Under the pieces are notes generated by a model. The model searched no databases and was not told the origin of the DNA. It saw only the letters and a list, made by a program, of their open reading frames with translations. From Labia minor (taxonomy: Eukaryota; Arthropoda; Insecta; Dermaptera; Spongiphoridae), in NCBI GenBank assembly GCA_963082975.1, contig OY720350.1, forward strand, positions 4,502,597 to 4,566,596: a DNA stretch of 64,000 nucleotides, written 5' to 3'. The position numbers and the translations under genes were made by a program. Shown here piece after piece: positions 25,308 through 36,017 of the stretch (position 1 is its first letter; each line of letters starts with the position of its first letter).

Positions 25308-25618
25308 GAAACATTATTATATTAATTAATAATTTTTTAAATTATTAAATAAATAAATAAAATAAATGTTTTTTAATGAATTTGACAATTACAATTAATA
25401 TTTTCTAGCATTTTATGTTTGAATATATATATATATATATATATAGTATGACCATGTTTTAAATATGTTAAAAATAATTTCATATTTTAATATATTATAA
25501 ATTTTATTTTATTTCACATAGATAGGTATACCGTAGGTATCTAGTATGAAGTATATTATGTATTCGCTAAATATATATTATTTTTTTTTATTATTGATAT
25601 TATCTCATTTAATTTACA
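25308..25618. other. AT-rich spacer with TA run
   Basis: TA microsatellite near 25424-25445. No gene recognised. Confidence 0.5.
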
Positions 25619-25660
25619 AATCTATCCTTGGGGCACACCAGCATGGATAGGATAAATACA
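25619..25660 (-). pseudogene. Possible reverse transcriptase GVPQG relic
   Basis: The minus strand of about 25621-25652 reads HAGVPQG followed by a stop. GVPQGS is a conserved block of non-LTR reverse transcriptases. Only about 10 residues are visible, flanked by A/T-rich sequence, so the call is tentative. Confidence 0.25.
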
Positions 25661-25698
25661 AAATATAAATACAACAAATAAAATTAAAAATATTAAAA

Positions 25699-25752
25699 GT
25701 ATTTGCCCACCCCTGAACTAATGACAAGTACTAAAGGCCCGTATAAACTAAG
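25699..25752. mobile_element. Solo end of the long-TIR element
   Basis: TATTTGCCCACCCCTGAACT and the following ATGACAAGTACTAA match the right arm of the element at 62152-62427. Only this one terminus is present. Confidence 0.7.
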
Positions 25753-26310
25753 ATACCCGCCAATATACATATATATATATATATTAATTTTTAATAACAC
25801 AAAATATAGATATGTATTTTGGATTTTACTTTATTTTAGAATAGAGAATACTCGTAGAATAAATGAAAATTAAAATTACCTGCTATTCATCCAGTAAACA
25901 AACTAAACTGACAAACAAAGTTGTCACAACACCAATTGAGCTTGACATTTAATTTAAAAAGTCTGTTAGTGACTTATTTTAGGTATATCATATTATTTGA
26001 TATTATTTTTTTTTTAAAAAAATTATACTTAATATTATTAAATACAATCAATGAATCATTATAATGTTTTTAATACTCTTTGTTATTTATTGATACTTGT
26101 TGATTAATTATTTTAATTATTCAAAATATTTAATATTATATTCTTATTTGATATTAATAATTATTTTTATAATTTGTTATATTAAATTTTGTTTTCTTTT
26201 TTTAATTACACGATTGATATGTTACAAAATTTGTTGTATTCTAAATTGACGACCATCTGATAATAATACTTGTATGTTTGTATGTGTTTGTATATGTGTT
26301 TTTCTTTTAT
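25753..26310. other. AT-rich spacer
   Basis: No gene or family recognised. Confidence 0.5.
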
Positions 26311-26728
26311 ATTACCTCACCAGAAATTTAGTATACGGGAAATATTCAATATTTGTAGTTTTGAGTAATGTAGCTCAACCTGAAGAGGGTTATTACCTAC
26401 AACGTTTTGATTTTTTTTCCTCTAAAGTGTCCGTAAAAATAAAGATATATGTTTGATAGTTTTTCACATGATTAAAAAATTGTATAAAACTGCTATATAT
26501 AGAATTTCAGCTTGATTGAATCGCTGAAAATACCGGAATTAATATTTTAACGCTGCAAATCACGTGCCAACACGTGACGTGGTGCCATCAACAAAGTGCC
26601 AACCATGCGGTAATTCAATAAATATTAATTATTAATTTTAATTTATAATTAATTAAATTTAATTTAATTATAATCTATGTTAATTAATCCAATTCAAATT
26701 TGCGAGATAGCCGAGTGGAGACACTCCA
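26311..26728 (+). mobile_element. HINE copy with internal deletion near its 5' end
   Basis: The 5' terminus is mutated (ATTACCTCACCAG). The microsatellite block is gone, so the sequence passes straight to TAGTATACGGGAAATATTCA. The remaining body, internal hairpin TTTCAGC...GCTGAAA, GTGACGTGGTGCCATCAACA and the AT-rich 3' part are present. The subterminal GCGAGATAG and the terminal hairpin GAGTGGAGACACTC (26713-26726) are intact. Confidence 0.9.
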
Positions 26729-27568
26729 TCTTATTTTTTATTTTATTTATTTTGACTCTTTTTGGCGAAATGGAAATGCAAAAAGACATAAAAGAGAGAG
26801 AGATTCTGGTAAGCAGATCTTCTTCGTCCTCAATTTACGAAGAAGGCGGTGCACTTTTTTCATTCTCTCTCTTTGCTTTTTTCTCCACCACCCTATTGGA
26901 GTCAAAAGTCTTGATCATCAGGCAGATTTGGCAAAATCCCCATTCACAGAGGTCAATGTATCTTAATCGGCCATCTTTTGTTGAGTAAGATGAACTGTAA
27001 TTACGTGAAAAAAAAACCCACTCCCATTCCAACCCACCATACACACCTCCACATACATTAAATAATATCAACACATTAACATTCAATCAACGAATTTAAA
27101 AAAAATCAACTTTTTTAAAATAATACATTCATTAGATTTTAATATATCGAATATTTTCTTAAAAAAATATTGCCAAGTTACACTTTGATATTGTTCTATA
27201 AATTTATTTAAAATAATATTAAAATGAATGCAAATTATAAAAATGTCAAATTTCATTAAAATCTATCAATGAATAAAATTTAAGTTTGAAAGTTTAATTA
27301 ATAAATGTTTAATAAAATTAAATTATCATAATATGTACAATTTTAAGTGTAGGTAATTAAAATATTCAAATTATATATATATATATATATCTAAAAAAAA
27401 AAAAACGTTGGAAAAATTGTAATTGATTGAATGGATATCTACTATTACAAATCATTTATAATGATTCTCTTGTGTGACATTGATGATTGGAACAAACAAT
27501 ATATACAAAAATATTTTTCTTTAGTAAACAATTTGATGGTGATCCTATTTACGAATATTATTTCTCCC
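26729..27568. other. Spacer, no gene supported
   Basis: The block 26760-26990 is somewhat less A/T-rich and holds overlapping frames on both strands (103 codons at 26677-26988 plus; 83 codons at 26835-27086 minus). The plus frame begins inside the HINE end, so neither is convincing. The rest is A/T-rich with a TA run near 27375-27391. Confidence 0.45.
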
Positions 27569-27608
27569 TAGTGCCCCCTAATTCCCCCCTAGTGCCCCCT
27601 AGTGGTTA
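27569..27608 (-). promoter_or_regulatory. Tandem CTCF-like motif
   Basis: The minus strand of 27590-27608 reads TAACCACTAGGGGGCACTA, an excellent match to the CTCF consensus core CCA(C)YAGGGGGCRCTA. A second, weaker copy with TTAGGGGGCACTA lies at about 27569-27582 in the same orientation. CTCF is conserved in insects with a similar motif, so this may be an insulator-type site. The C-rich, slightly repetitive sequence could also be a decayed minisatellite. Confidence 0.4.
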
Positions 27609-27740
27609 TTCATCTATGAAATATAATCGTTAAATAATAATTTTTTTTTTTGTCAACATTTAAAAGGTATGTAAATGTAAATTAAACATGAACATTTCAA
27701 TATTAATTATTTTAATACGAAAAAATTAATTAATTTTAAG

Positions 27741-28055
27741 GAAAATTTTTTGATGAAATAAATAGCCAATCAAATTCTTCAATTCCGCATAATCGTTGTT
27801 GCGATAGTACTCGCGTACGCAAAACGCGCGTTGTGCTCCGCTGAACGACGCCATGGCACTGAATTCCAACTAGTCGCTCTCGTGTTTAGTAACGCCCCGC
27901 TCCCCCCTATCCTCCGCAATTCGAAGCAGCGCTCGATTCAAATGTTACCGGACTTTTGGTCCACCCTGTACTTATAATTTTATAACAATTACCTCAAGCA
28001 TGTTGCTTGGAAACCGCCCGAAGGCGAAGGGCTGTTTCCTGTAAGCAACATGCTT
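27741..28055. mobile_element. Hairpin-ended element, copy 1, with CpG-rich interior
   Basis: The left 46 bases (from GAAAATTTTTTGATGAAATA) and the block 27969-28008 (ACTTATAATTTTATAACAAT to TGTTGCTT) are shared with 36018-36508. The right end folds: AAGCATGTTGCTT (27996-28008) pairs perfectly with AAGCAACATGCTT (28043-28055), with an inner GGAAAC/GTTTCC pair. The interior (27787-27968) is unlike copy 2, is rich in CpG and GCGC, and ends CCGGACTTTTGGTCCACCCT, which resembles a Tc1/mariner terminus. Confidence 0.7.
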
Positions 28056-28629
28056 TCGGATTATCAATGCCCTTGGGACATTACAACTGATAATTTATTA
28101 TAACTAATAGAAAGCAGGATTGTATTAATTATAATTTGCATACCGTACAATAATACTAAGAGTAGTTATTTAATTAAAAAAAAGAAAAAAAAAGAAAAGA
28201 AATTTAAATTCATTATTCAATAGATTGAATAGAATAGAATTTCTATTTTTTATTTTATTTCATTTTATTTTATACCTTTGTAATTGCCTAATAACAAATG
28301 ATACATTTGTCAATTAAATAGAGCGTAAATAAACGAATGATTGATTGAAATGTGGATGGCTAAGTGGATCTGGATGTTTAATGGGAGAAAATTGTCAAAG
28401 TGATGGGATTTTCAGGGGGGGTATACATTCACAATCCCTCACTAACTCTCTTTTATTACTGTTGAGAGATTTTTTTTATTAAACGAATTAAAATAAAATA
28501 AAAAAAACGTCTGTCTAGCATACTAATCTACCACTGTTTAATTTTTTTCTTTTTTTTTTTTTAACTCAACTTTTCACTCGTTCTAATGTTTAATAACGAT
28601 TATATTATAATATAAATCTGCAGTATATG
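28056..28629. other. AT-rich spacer
   Basis: TTTTATTT tracts near 28240-28270 and a G7 run near 28420. No gene recognised. Confidence 0.6.
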
Positions 28630-28639
28630 ATTAATAAAT

Positions 28640-28942
28640 ACTAAAAAAAAGAAAAAACCTATGACTTTTGTACGTCCTACGCAAGGACAACGCCTATCGA
28701 GTCGGTTATATAAATGATGAGGTGTCCTCTATGATCAGTAGAACGGGTCCTCTCAACCTTTACCTTGATTTTCTTGATCGGAGGCGCTATCAAGTAGCTT
28801 TTCCCCAATGTTGTTCCCGGAGGCTGGGTTGACTCCGTCCCATAGACCCTAGCTAGGGAAATTCCCTTGCCAGGCCCGGGGCTTGAACCCGGGACCACGA
28901 GAGTGTAAGGCAGTGCTGCTACCCCACGCCCTGTGGCGCCTT
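28640..28942 (-). mobile_element. tRNA-derived SINE with a different head
   Basis: Body, B box (CCCGGGTTCAAGCCCCGGGC on the minus strand) and tail match the family, but the 5' 65 bases differ: GGCGCCACAGGGCGTGGGGT then AGCAGCACTGCCTTACACTC. A candidate target duplication ATTAATAAA occurs at 28630-28638 and 28948-28956. The altered A-box side suggests a second subfamily or a head exchange. Confidence 0.9.
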
Positions 28943-28956
28943 CATTAATTAATAAA

Positions 28957-29384
28957 AAACAACAAAAAAAAATTAATATAGATTTGTTTCCAATCTTTAA
29001 ATAGAATCAAAAAGTAGTTAATTATTATTGACGATTAGTAATGAAAATCAAAAATAGACAATTTCATTAATATTATAGCTATTAACAAATTCACAATAAT
29101 TGTACTAACTGTAAGTAGGTATATCTCTAATAAATAGTATCAAAAATAAAATTAATAAAGATTTGCGAATGTATGTGTGTGTGTGTGTGTGTGTGTGTAA
29201 AAGAGGGAGCGGGATAAAAAAAAAGGTGTTAATAGATGGTGGAAAAGCAGCTTTACATTTACATAAACCCTGAATAGACTTAAGCACTCCATTCACGATA
29301 TTGTATTTGTACTTTATAGCTGACTTTACTTTAAAACATATTATTAATTATTAATTATTCTCTACTACAGAAAGTAACAAACAG
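28957..29384. other. AT-rich spacer with GT microsatellite
   Basis: GT run at 29172-29198, otherwise A/T-rich. No gene recognised. Confidence 0.6.
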
Positions 29385-29500
29385 TGAATGGGGTCGGCGG
29401 TTGAGAGAATGAGAGAAGGGGTTGATGGGAGACGTATGGGTGGAAATGTTGATGGTGGACCAGAGTGGGGGGGGGGGGTGGAATGAGGATTGATTAAATG
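29385..29500. other. GC-richer island with poly-G tract
   Basis: About 115 bases rich in GGAGA/GATGG with a G13 run near 29467. Unidentified. Confidence 0.35.
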
Positions 29501-29749
29501 GCTTTAAACTTTCAAGCTCTTATAAACACTAAATTTAATGTTAGTATGTATACGAATATTTAATTATAATTTTCAAAGTGGTTACAATATATAATAATAA
29601 AATATTTAAAATAATAATAATAATAATAATAACAATTTAATACATTATAAATCAGTAAATACAACATTATATTTACAATATATTTATATAAATTCTAATA
29701 ACGTATTTTAAGAATATCTAATTTTCACTTTCTTCTAACTTTTAACTAA
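29501..29749. other. AT-rich spacer
   Basis: ATA/AAT runs near 29590-29632. No gene recognised. Confidence 0.5.
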
Positions 29750-30030
29750 TAGGAGCTTGCATGTATTTTGATCAGCGACATCTATTAGCAAAGATGTGAA
29801 GTATCACTGCAAACAAACTAACCTAACTATTAAATTCGATGATTTTGACATTTCTCTAAATAAAATAACAATTTACCACATTTAGTATTATAATTTTACT
29901 AAGTGAATACGCTAATCATGGAACGCTCAAATTAAATTTTCGACATTCATTATTTTATTGTTTGTTTTGAAGAAATCTGCTAAGGAAGACCATCAAACAC
30001 TTTTGATGATGGTGCTCCGTTATATCCCGA

Positions 30031-30222
30031 TTGTCACTTTTGGTTAAACGATTTAAAAGTGGTGATTTTGATGTCAATGACAAAGACAACGAACGGCCTG
30101 GAGGACCAAAAAAGTTCGAAAACAGTGAATTGCAAGAGTTATTGGACGAGAACCCAACTCAAACAGTAAAAGAACTTTCAGACAGCTTATCAGTTGATGC
30201 ATCAACTATTTTGAAACGTTAA
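30031..30222 (+). pseudogene. Mariner transposase, N-terminal HTH region
   Basis: Reads VKRFKSGDFDVNDKDNERPG, GPKKFENSELQELLDENPTQ and TVKELSDSLSVDASTILKR, the DNA-binding helix-turn-helix half of a mariner transposase: the FKSGDFDV linker, the RPG AT-hook-like motif and the second HTH. A frameshift precedes it (29919-30030 carries further homologous sequence in another frame), and a stop follows ILKR. Normally this domain binds the terminal repeats. The catalytic domain directly downstream is deleted, including the first catalytic Asp. Confidence 0.93.
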
Positions 30223-30264
30223 CATGCAATGGAAAAGATCCAAGTGTAGGGAGCCACCCACATC

Positions 30265-30600
30265 AAAACCGAAGCGCAATATTCATGGATATAAGTTTTG
30301 GTGTGCATATGGTGGGATCAGCAAAGTGTAGTGGATTACGAACTGATAAAACCTAATGAAACTGTAATTGAATAACGTAAAAATGACCAGGATAGCGAGT
30401 AGCTCATCCTCTTGCATGACAACGCTCGGACACACGTTAAAAGATTTGTGAAGGATATACTATTGCAGTTCGAATGGGAAATTCTGCAACACCCAACGTA
30501 CTCACCAAACATAGTACCTTCTGATTACTACTTGTTCAGATCGATACAGCATGGCTTGACTGACACACGGTTTCTTAATGCTGTAAAAGTGCGAAAATGA
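30265..30600 (+). pseudogene. Mariner transposase, catalytic-domain fragments
   Basis: From about 30265 KPKRNIHG-like coding appears in a broken frame, followed by stops and a small deletion. From 30412 the frame is open: HDNARTH, then WEILQHPTYSPN and PSDYYLFRSIQHGL. In mariner the second catalytic Asp lies in HDNA and the third in PSDYHLF, 34 residues apart; both are kept here. The first Asp is missing with the deletion, so no activity is possible. Closest in style to insect mariners with YSPDIAPSDYHLF signatures. Confidence 0.92.
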
Positions 30601-30741
30601 ATCGATGATTCACCACGAAATCACTATGTTGCAAGAATCATGGGTAAGAGATGTGGAAAATGATGAAAAATATTTTGATTAAAATATAAATATATTGAAA
30701 TATCTAGTGGAAAAAATGATGAGAATACATGCAATCACCTA

Positions 30742-31602
30742 ATAATATTTATGATTTTTATGAATTAAACCATTAAATTTCACTTGATTAATTTATTAAT
30801 CATGAACATAAATAAGTAATTAATTTATTATTCTATTAAATATTTTCTTATATAATAATGATATATTTAATAGTTATTGATTCATATTTAAAATATTTTA
30901 TTATCATTTTTATATACTTTTATCAATGAGATTTAAGTAAATAAACATTAAAACTAATTTATCAAAGTTAATAACTAATAAATAAATAATGTATTTAAAT
31001 AAATAAATAAATAAATAGAGAGGATTTTGTCCTAAAACAAAATGAGTGCTAAGTAATTATTATATTTTTCCAAAAATGTGTAATATTAAATTTACAATTG
31101 TTTAATAATTCATTTTAATAAATAGAAAACAAACAAACCAACATTAATAAGTAAAATATTTGTAATGTAAATTTGAATTTTGAAATAAAACATTTAACAA
31201 TTTAAATAATTCATTTTTATTAATAAGATAATGAATAATATGAGAGTGTTAGTTGGTCTCTCTAATACACTAATATTCTAGAATATCTAGAAACTCATGA
31301 AATGGGTGAACATTTCAGTTGAAATTTTGATAAATAATTCATTCGTCTTTAATTAAATTTAAATCGTCCTCACGTTTTCTCTTTTTATTTGTTCATTCAT
31401 TTACTATAGCGATACATACAAGTATGTTCCTACATGCACACATAAAGAGAGTGTGGCTTATATTAACTAACCTTTCTCAGTACGGCACATTTACTCTTCA
31501 AGTAGATAAACCAACGAATTTGTCTTACTTATTGCTTATCTTAATTATCGTATGTTAAACATTTATTCAAGTAAGTAATAATTTTTCCAATTTTAACAAA
31601 AT
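30742..31602. other. AT-rich spacer
   Basis: AAAT tandem units near 30995-31015, otherwise A/T-rich. No gene recognised. Confidence 0.6.
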
Positions 31603-31610
31603 ATCTAAAG

Positions 31611-31769
31611 CAGGGGTGTCTAAACTGCGGGCCAAAACCATTTGAAAAGCGACCCAAACGCAAATTATGAAAATATTTTTTTTTTCAATATGGTTCTAAA
31701 AAAAAAATATAATAAGCATATTTTTTTTTGCAATGTGGCCCACGAATGGTCATAGTTTAGACATCACTG
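31611..31769. mobile_element. hAT MITE (Buster-type)
   Basis: A 159-base element with termini CAGGGGTGTCTAAACTGCGG and, complementary, CAGTGATGTCTAAACTATGA. A perfect 8-base target duplication ATCTAAAG lies at 31603-31610 and 31770-31777. No coding. The duplication fits nnnTAnnn. Confidence 0.93.
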
Positions 31770-31777
31770 ATCTAAAG

Positions 31778-32016
31778 TATGTATTTTTAAATAAAATTTA
31801 ATTTAATTCATTTAAATGCCATTAATAAATTCAATTCAATTGATAATAAAATTAAGTATAAATAAATTTAATGCATTTTGTAGATTAATGATTAATATCT
31901 TATATTTATGTTTTATATCTGTATATATAATATATATACACCAATATTGTGCACATGACTTTTTATGAAATATATATAATATATAATAATAATAATTGTA
32001 ATATTTTTCAATTAAC
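31778..32016. other. AT-rich spacer
   Basis: TA and AAT runs near 31925-31996. The 60-codon minus frame here is a chance A/T frame. Confidence 0.5.
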
Positions 32017-32070
32017 AATACACAACTTTATTAAGCTACTGAAGAAAGAGCAATCGAAACGTTGTGTATT
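32017..32070 (+). ncRNA. Hammerhead-ribozyme-like motif, probably decayed
   Basis: AATACACAAC (32017-32026) pairs perfectly with GTTGTGTATT (32061-32070). Between them lie CTGAAGA (32039-32045), which fits the hammerhead CUGANGA, and GAAA (32056-32059), which fits the second core strand. This is the order of a type III hammerhead as carried by Penelope-like and other retroelements. Weak points: stem II is only about two pairs, stem I about two, and one position next to the cleavage site mismatches (T opposite C). Cleavage activity is doubtful. Confidence 0.3.
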
Positions 32071-32140
32071 TTTTGTTTATTGAATAAAATTACAATAAAA
32101 TATTAACATGTGGTTTACAAAATTCTCTTAAAAATAATAA
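32071..32140 (+). mobile_element. Retroelement-end repeat, copy 1 (downstream part)
   Basis: TTTTTTGT then ACAATAAAATATTAA and GGTTTACAAAATTCTCTTA align with the complement of 61586-61660, linking the hammerhead-like motif to a dispersed repeat family. Confidence 0.6.
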
Positions 32141-32328
32141 TATTAAGAGACGATATTATAAGTATTTTTATAATTCATTTTTTTTTAATTATAATTTTTT
32201 CTAAAAAGAAGGAAAAAATGTTATTAAAAATAAACTTATTATATGTGTATTAAAAAATACAAATACATTTGTTATACTTGTTTCTAACCTGTTTGTATTG
32301 TTCTATGAGTATTAAAAACAATTATTTT

Positions 32329-32886
32329 TACCATCTCGCCAGTTTTGAAGATTCCTGAATCATTTTCACTAAGATTGAGAAAAATGTCTCTCTCTCTCTC
32401 TGTATGTGTGTGTATGTGTGTATGTATGTAGACAAGATTACGCAAAAACGGTTTGAGCTAGAATCATGAAATTTGATATACGGGAATTATTCAAAGTTTT
32501 CGTAGTTTTCTATCAACTTTTGAGAAATGTAGCTCAACCGGAAGAGGATCATTACTTACAACGTTTTGATTTTTTTCCCCTAAAGTGACTGTAAAAATAA
32601 AGATATATGTTTGATAATTTTTCACATGATTAAAAATTGTATAAAACTGCTATATATAGAATTTCAGCTTGATTGAATGGCTGCAAGTACCGGAATTAAT
32701 TTTTTAACACTGCAAATCACGCGCCAACACGTGACGTGATACCATCAACAAAGAGCCAAACATGCTCTGGTTTAATAAATATTATTTATTAATTTTAATT
32801 TATAATTAATTAAATTTAATTTAAATATAATATATGTTAATTAATCCAATTCGAATTTGCGAGATATTCGTGTGGAGACACTCCAG
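32329..32886 (+). mobile_element. HINE, full-length copy
   Basis: Starts TTTACCATCTCGCCAG (one change from the consensus ACTATCTCGCC). It passes through a CT/GT microsatellite (32387-32429), the conserved CAAAAACGGTTTGAGCTAGA block, AGCTCAACCGGAAGAGGATC and the internal hairpin (TTTCAGC near 32661). The AT-rich 3' part ends with GCGAGATATTC and the hairpin GTGGAGACACTCCAG. The subterminal inverted copy is mutated relative to others (GATATTCG). Confidence 0.93.
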
Positions 32887-33389
32887 CTTACTTATTATTC
32901 TGATGTATATTATATTAATAGATTTTATTGAAATTGTTTTGAATTTTTCTATTTCTATATTTAAAGTGTAATAATATTTATCATGTCATCGTCATCATCA
33001 TCCTCATCATCATCATCATCATTTCTTGGTCAGGCTTATCTCTTTTTCTTTTCTCAAGAAGTTGAATTGGATTTTGATTTTAACATAATCATTTGAATAC
33101 ACGTGCATTGTACGTGTATGTATATTATTTTCTTTTCATCGCGTGAAAAATAAGCTACCTATACGATCTCATAAAAGTAACTGAATGAGTATGTGAATGA
33201 TGATGAAGTGAGTGTAGAGTTTGGAGAAGGAGAGGTGTTTTTTTTTTCTTGATATCTCTATATCTATATCTATATCTATCTATACGTATATGTATGTTGA
33301 AGGTATATGGTTGTAAATTTCATCCTGGACTTTTTATCAAATATATCATTCTGTTTATACGAGTGTTAAGCTAAGAGAGAGAGAGAGAG
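32887..33389. other. Spacer with ATC and AG microsatellites
   Basis: TCATCA run (32990-33021), TATC run near 33255-33282 and an AG run ending near 33399. No gene recognised. Confidence 0.6.
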
Positions 33390-33665
33390 AGAGAGAGATA
33401 GGCGGACTGCTCTGTTATCTCTAAAGGGCCGTACCCGAACAAGGCTTAGAGCTCTTTTCAGGCGAAACTCCCATTGAGTGACTAAAAGAGCCCGGAGACG
33501 AGCTAACAAGGCTCGAGGCGATGTCTCTCTGCGATCTTGGTTTAGCCCATCCTATAGTCAACCAAGAAATAGGTTGAAAGGGGGGTGGGAGCTGGAGTGG
33601 GGGGGTGGAAGAGAATAGGGGGTGTTCAAGACAGTCTATTCGTTCCCTCTCACTTGCACTTTCTT
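33390..33665. other. GC-rich island, unidentified
   Basis: About 270 bases of balanced to high GC with potential for long pairing: AGAGCTCTTTTCAGGCGAAA and ACTAAAAGAGCCCGGAGA share an inverted AGCTCTTTT/AAAAGAGC element. G runs follow at 33578-33620. It resembles a structured RNA or SINE-like insertion, but no tRNA or 5S boxes are clear, and no second good copy is present. Confidence 0.4.
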
Positions 33666-34018
33666 GTTAAGCTCCCAATTTGACTTTTGACCTCGTTCCG
33701 TGTCCTGCTAACCATCATCCTTCCACTCTTCACTATCTATTACCACTACTAATTCTATTGTTCATCCATCCATCGATATTTCTTGTACATAATACTTATA
33801 TATATATATATATTCGTATATATATAGCATTATACATACACCAATTAATAACTTGTTGATATTTTTCAGTATCCTTTTTTTAATTTTAATTGTAAAATGT
33901 TTCCATTGATAATTAATTTTCAATCAACATTTACTTACAATATTTCAATTTTTTTTTTTATAATCTATTCTCAAACATATATTTATTTAGTCAATATATA
34001 AAGAAAAATATTTATGTT

Positions 34019-34050
<32 letters not shown>
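33666..34050. other. AT-rich spacer with AT microsatellite
   Basis: AT run 34026-34051. No gene recognised. Confidence 0.5.
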
Positions 34051-34051
<1 letters not shown>

Positions 34052-34054
<3 letters not shown>

Positions 34055-34330
34055 TATCTTATTATACTAGCAAAAATATATATATACAAATTCACACCAT
34101 AGATAATATCTATAAAGAAAAATCGATCTGTATGGGTTTCAGCTTCGAGAAAAATCAACTTTATTAGTATTTTCTTAATTTAAAATAGTAAATTTAAATG
34201 ACGTCATCAACTACGTGATCCATATTGAAATTTACCTCGTCATCCTTTTTTAATTGATATAATATTTTTTTATATTTAAAATAATTTAAAAATTTTTTAT
34301 TTAATTTCGAAATAAAATTAAAAATATTTA
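34052..34330 (+). mobile_element. Helitron-like 5' end fragment
   Basis: TCTTATCTTATTATACTAGC, then AAATTCACACCATAGATAAT and a TGACGTCAT (34199-34207), parallel the 5' region of the Helitron at 44826 (TCTTATCTTCTTATACGAGT, AAATTCACAACAGAGATAGT, TGACGTCA). CGAGAAAAATCAACTTTATT is shared with the family-2 repeat at 56436. The internal coding part is absent. Confidence 0.6.
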
Positions 34331-35044
34331 TTTTAATAATATTTTAGAATAAAATTACGAAATATATTTATTAATCTCTCATCAAAAAAAAAAACTATCC
34401 ATGAAGTTAGAAACATTGTAATACATATAAAAAATTATAAATGAAGGAATTTCAAATAAATTGTTGAATAACTTTGATCTAATAATATTAAATAAATTAG
34501 ATTATATTAATTAAAATGTTTTTTTAAATTAAATTATAAATAATATTTGATTATTATAAATAAAAATTATAAAAAAAATATAACCTCATTTACTAATCCA
34601 CCTTTCTTAATTAAAATATAGACAAATACAGGTGTCAATATAATTTCACAGTTTATATTATTATCAGTAGTAATCCTTGGTCGAAACAGTCTATAAGCTA
34701 TTGCTAATTTGGTAGTTATGTGAATAGAACATAGCCTGTAAATTTTATCAATATCTAATAATTTTTTAAAATTTATATCAATTACTCATCAAAATTTTAC
34801 CTTGTCCTGAGAAACTCAGTCATCTGGAGGGTTAATTTATTTTCTTAGTAAGGCCATCTGGTCTATTATATTCTGAAAATAGAAGAAATAAGTAAGAAAA
34901 AAAAAGAGAGGGAATGTTAAAGTTAATAAACGATTAATTGAGTATCAATTGGTAAAAAATCAATATCTTCAAAGACTTGAAAGAATGTAGACATTGCTTT
35001 TGGTATCTTTATAAACATTCTTATATAAAAATTATAAAAAAACA
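34331..35044. other. AT-rich spacer
   Basis: A short mixed block at 34660-34740 and another at 34800-34870 were not identified. Confidence 0.5.
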
Positions 35045-35271
35045 AAACCAAAACCCCTTACTTTTGTACATCCTACGCAAGTCGGTTATATAAATGATGA
35101 GGTGTCCTTTGATCAGTAGAACGGGTTCTATCAACCTTTACCTTGATTTTCTTGATCGGAGGCTCTACTTTTTATCAAATAACTTTCCAATTATGATCCT
35201 GGTGGCTGGGTTGACTCTGTCTCAAAGACCCCAGCCAGAGAAAATCCCTTGCTAGGCCCGTGATTTGAACC
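35045..35271 (-). mobile_element. 5'-truncated, diverged SINE
   Basis: The body and tail match on the minus strand, but the copy stops inside the B-box stem (TTTGAACCCG), so the head is absent. A short flanking match AAAAATTAT on both sides suggests 5' truncation during insertion. Many substitutions make it older than its relatives. Confidence 0.88.
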
Positions 35272-36017
35272 CGTAAAAATTATCACGAACTTATAATAAA
35301 TTTTTAATCATAAATTCAATTCAATTACTTTTAATTTTAATTGAATTAATTCATTTAATTTTATTTTTGAATTTAATTTCGTTTAATAATTCAATTTTTA
35401 TAAAAAAAAGTATTGAATATTTCAAAGTTGAAATATAATATACACATATGAAACAGATTGATAGCAAGCACAACCCTGTACCCCCTATGTACCTATATAT
35501 ATATAGATTATTTCCGTGACAGTTTTGATTATGAAAAATTAATTCTGAGTTTTTTGTTTTCTCGTATTTTTTTAAATGAAATTCAAATCGTACAAAAATA
35601 TATTATATATAAAATTACATTTATAATAAGTAAATAAACTGTCCCTTTAGAATGATTTTAAATCACATGACATAATATATATATATATAGTTTTTTTTTA
35701 ATATTTTTTTATTAAAAAATAAAAAAAAAATAATTTTTTTTAAAAATAAATAGAGACTAATTAAAGATTTGCAGATGATATGGTTTTGATAGAAACTTTA
35801 AAAAACCAAATTACAAAAATGTCAAGTAAAAGATTTATACTTTGAAAGTTTAAAAACTGAACTGAATATAAATATCCAAAAGTCAGTATTAACAAATTTG
35901 ATGAAAATGATATAAAAATAATTTTAATACCAGGAATATAGATTAATTTCATTTATTTATTCTTATTTTTACATTTTTCATTTTAGATTATTATTTTCTT
36001 GGTTGGTTGATTTAATT
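35272..36017. other. AT-rich spacer
   Basis: Long A/T tracts. The 63-codon minus frame at 35761-35952 is hydrophobic by composition only. Confidence 0.5.

Larger units (their letters stand above)
29752..30739 (+). mobile_element. Mariner transposon, internally deleted and dead
   Basis: Flanked by TA on both sides (29750-29751 and 30740-30741), the mariner target duplication. The termini match as imperfect inverted repeats: GGAGCTTGCATGTATTTTGA on the left, and the complement of the right end reads GGTGATTGCATGTATTCTCA. The length of 988 bases is short for mariner, which is normally about 1.3 kb. It contains two in-phase transposase remnants with deletions between them. Confidence 0.93.

Noticed and set aside
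26677..26988. 103-codon plus frame
   Set aside because: It starts inside the HINE 3' end, overlaps equally long frames on both strands, and has no recognisable domain.
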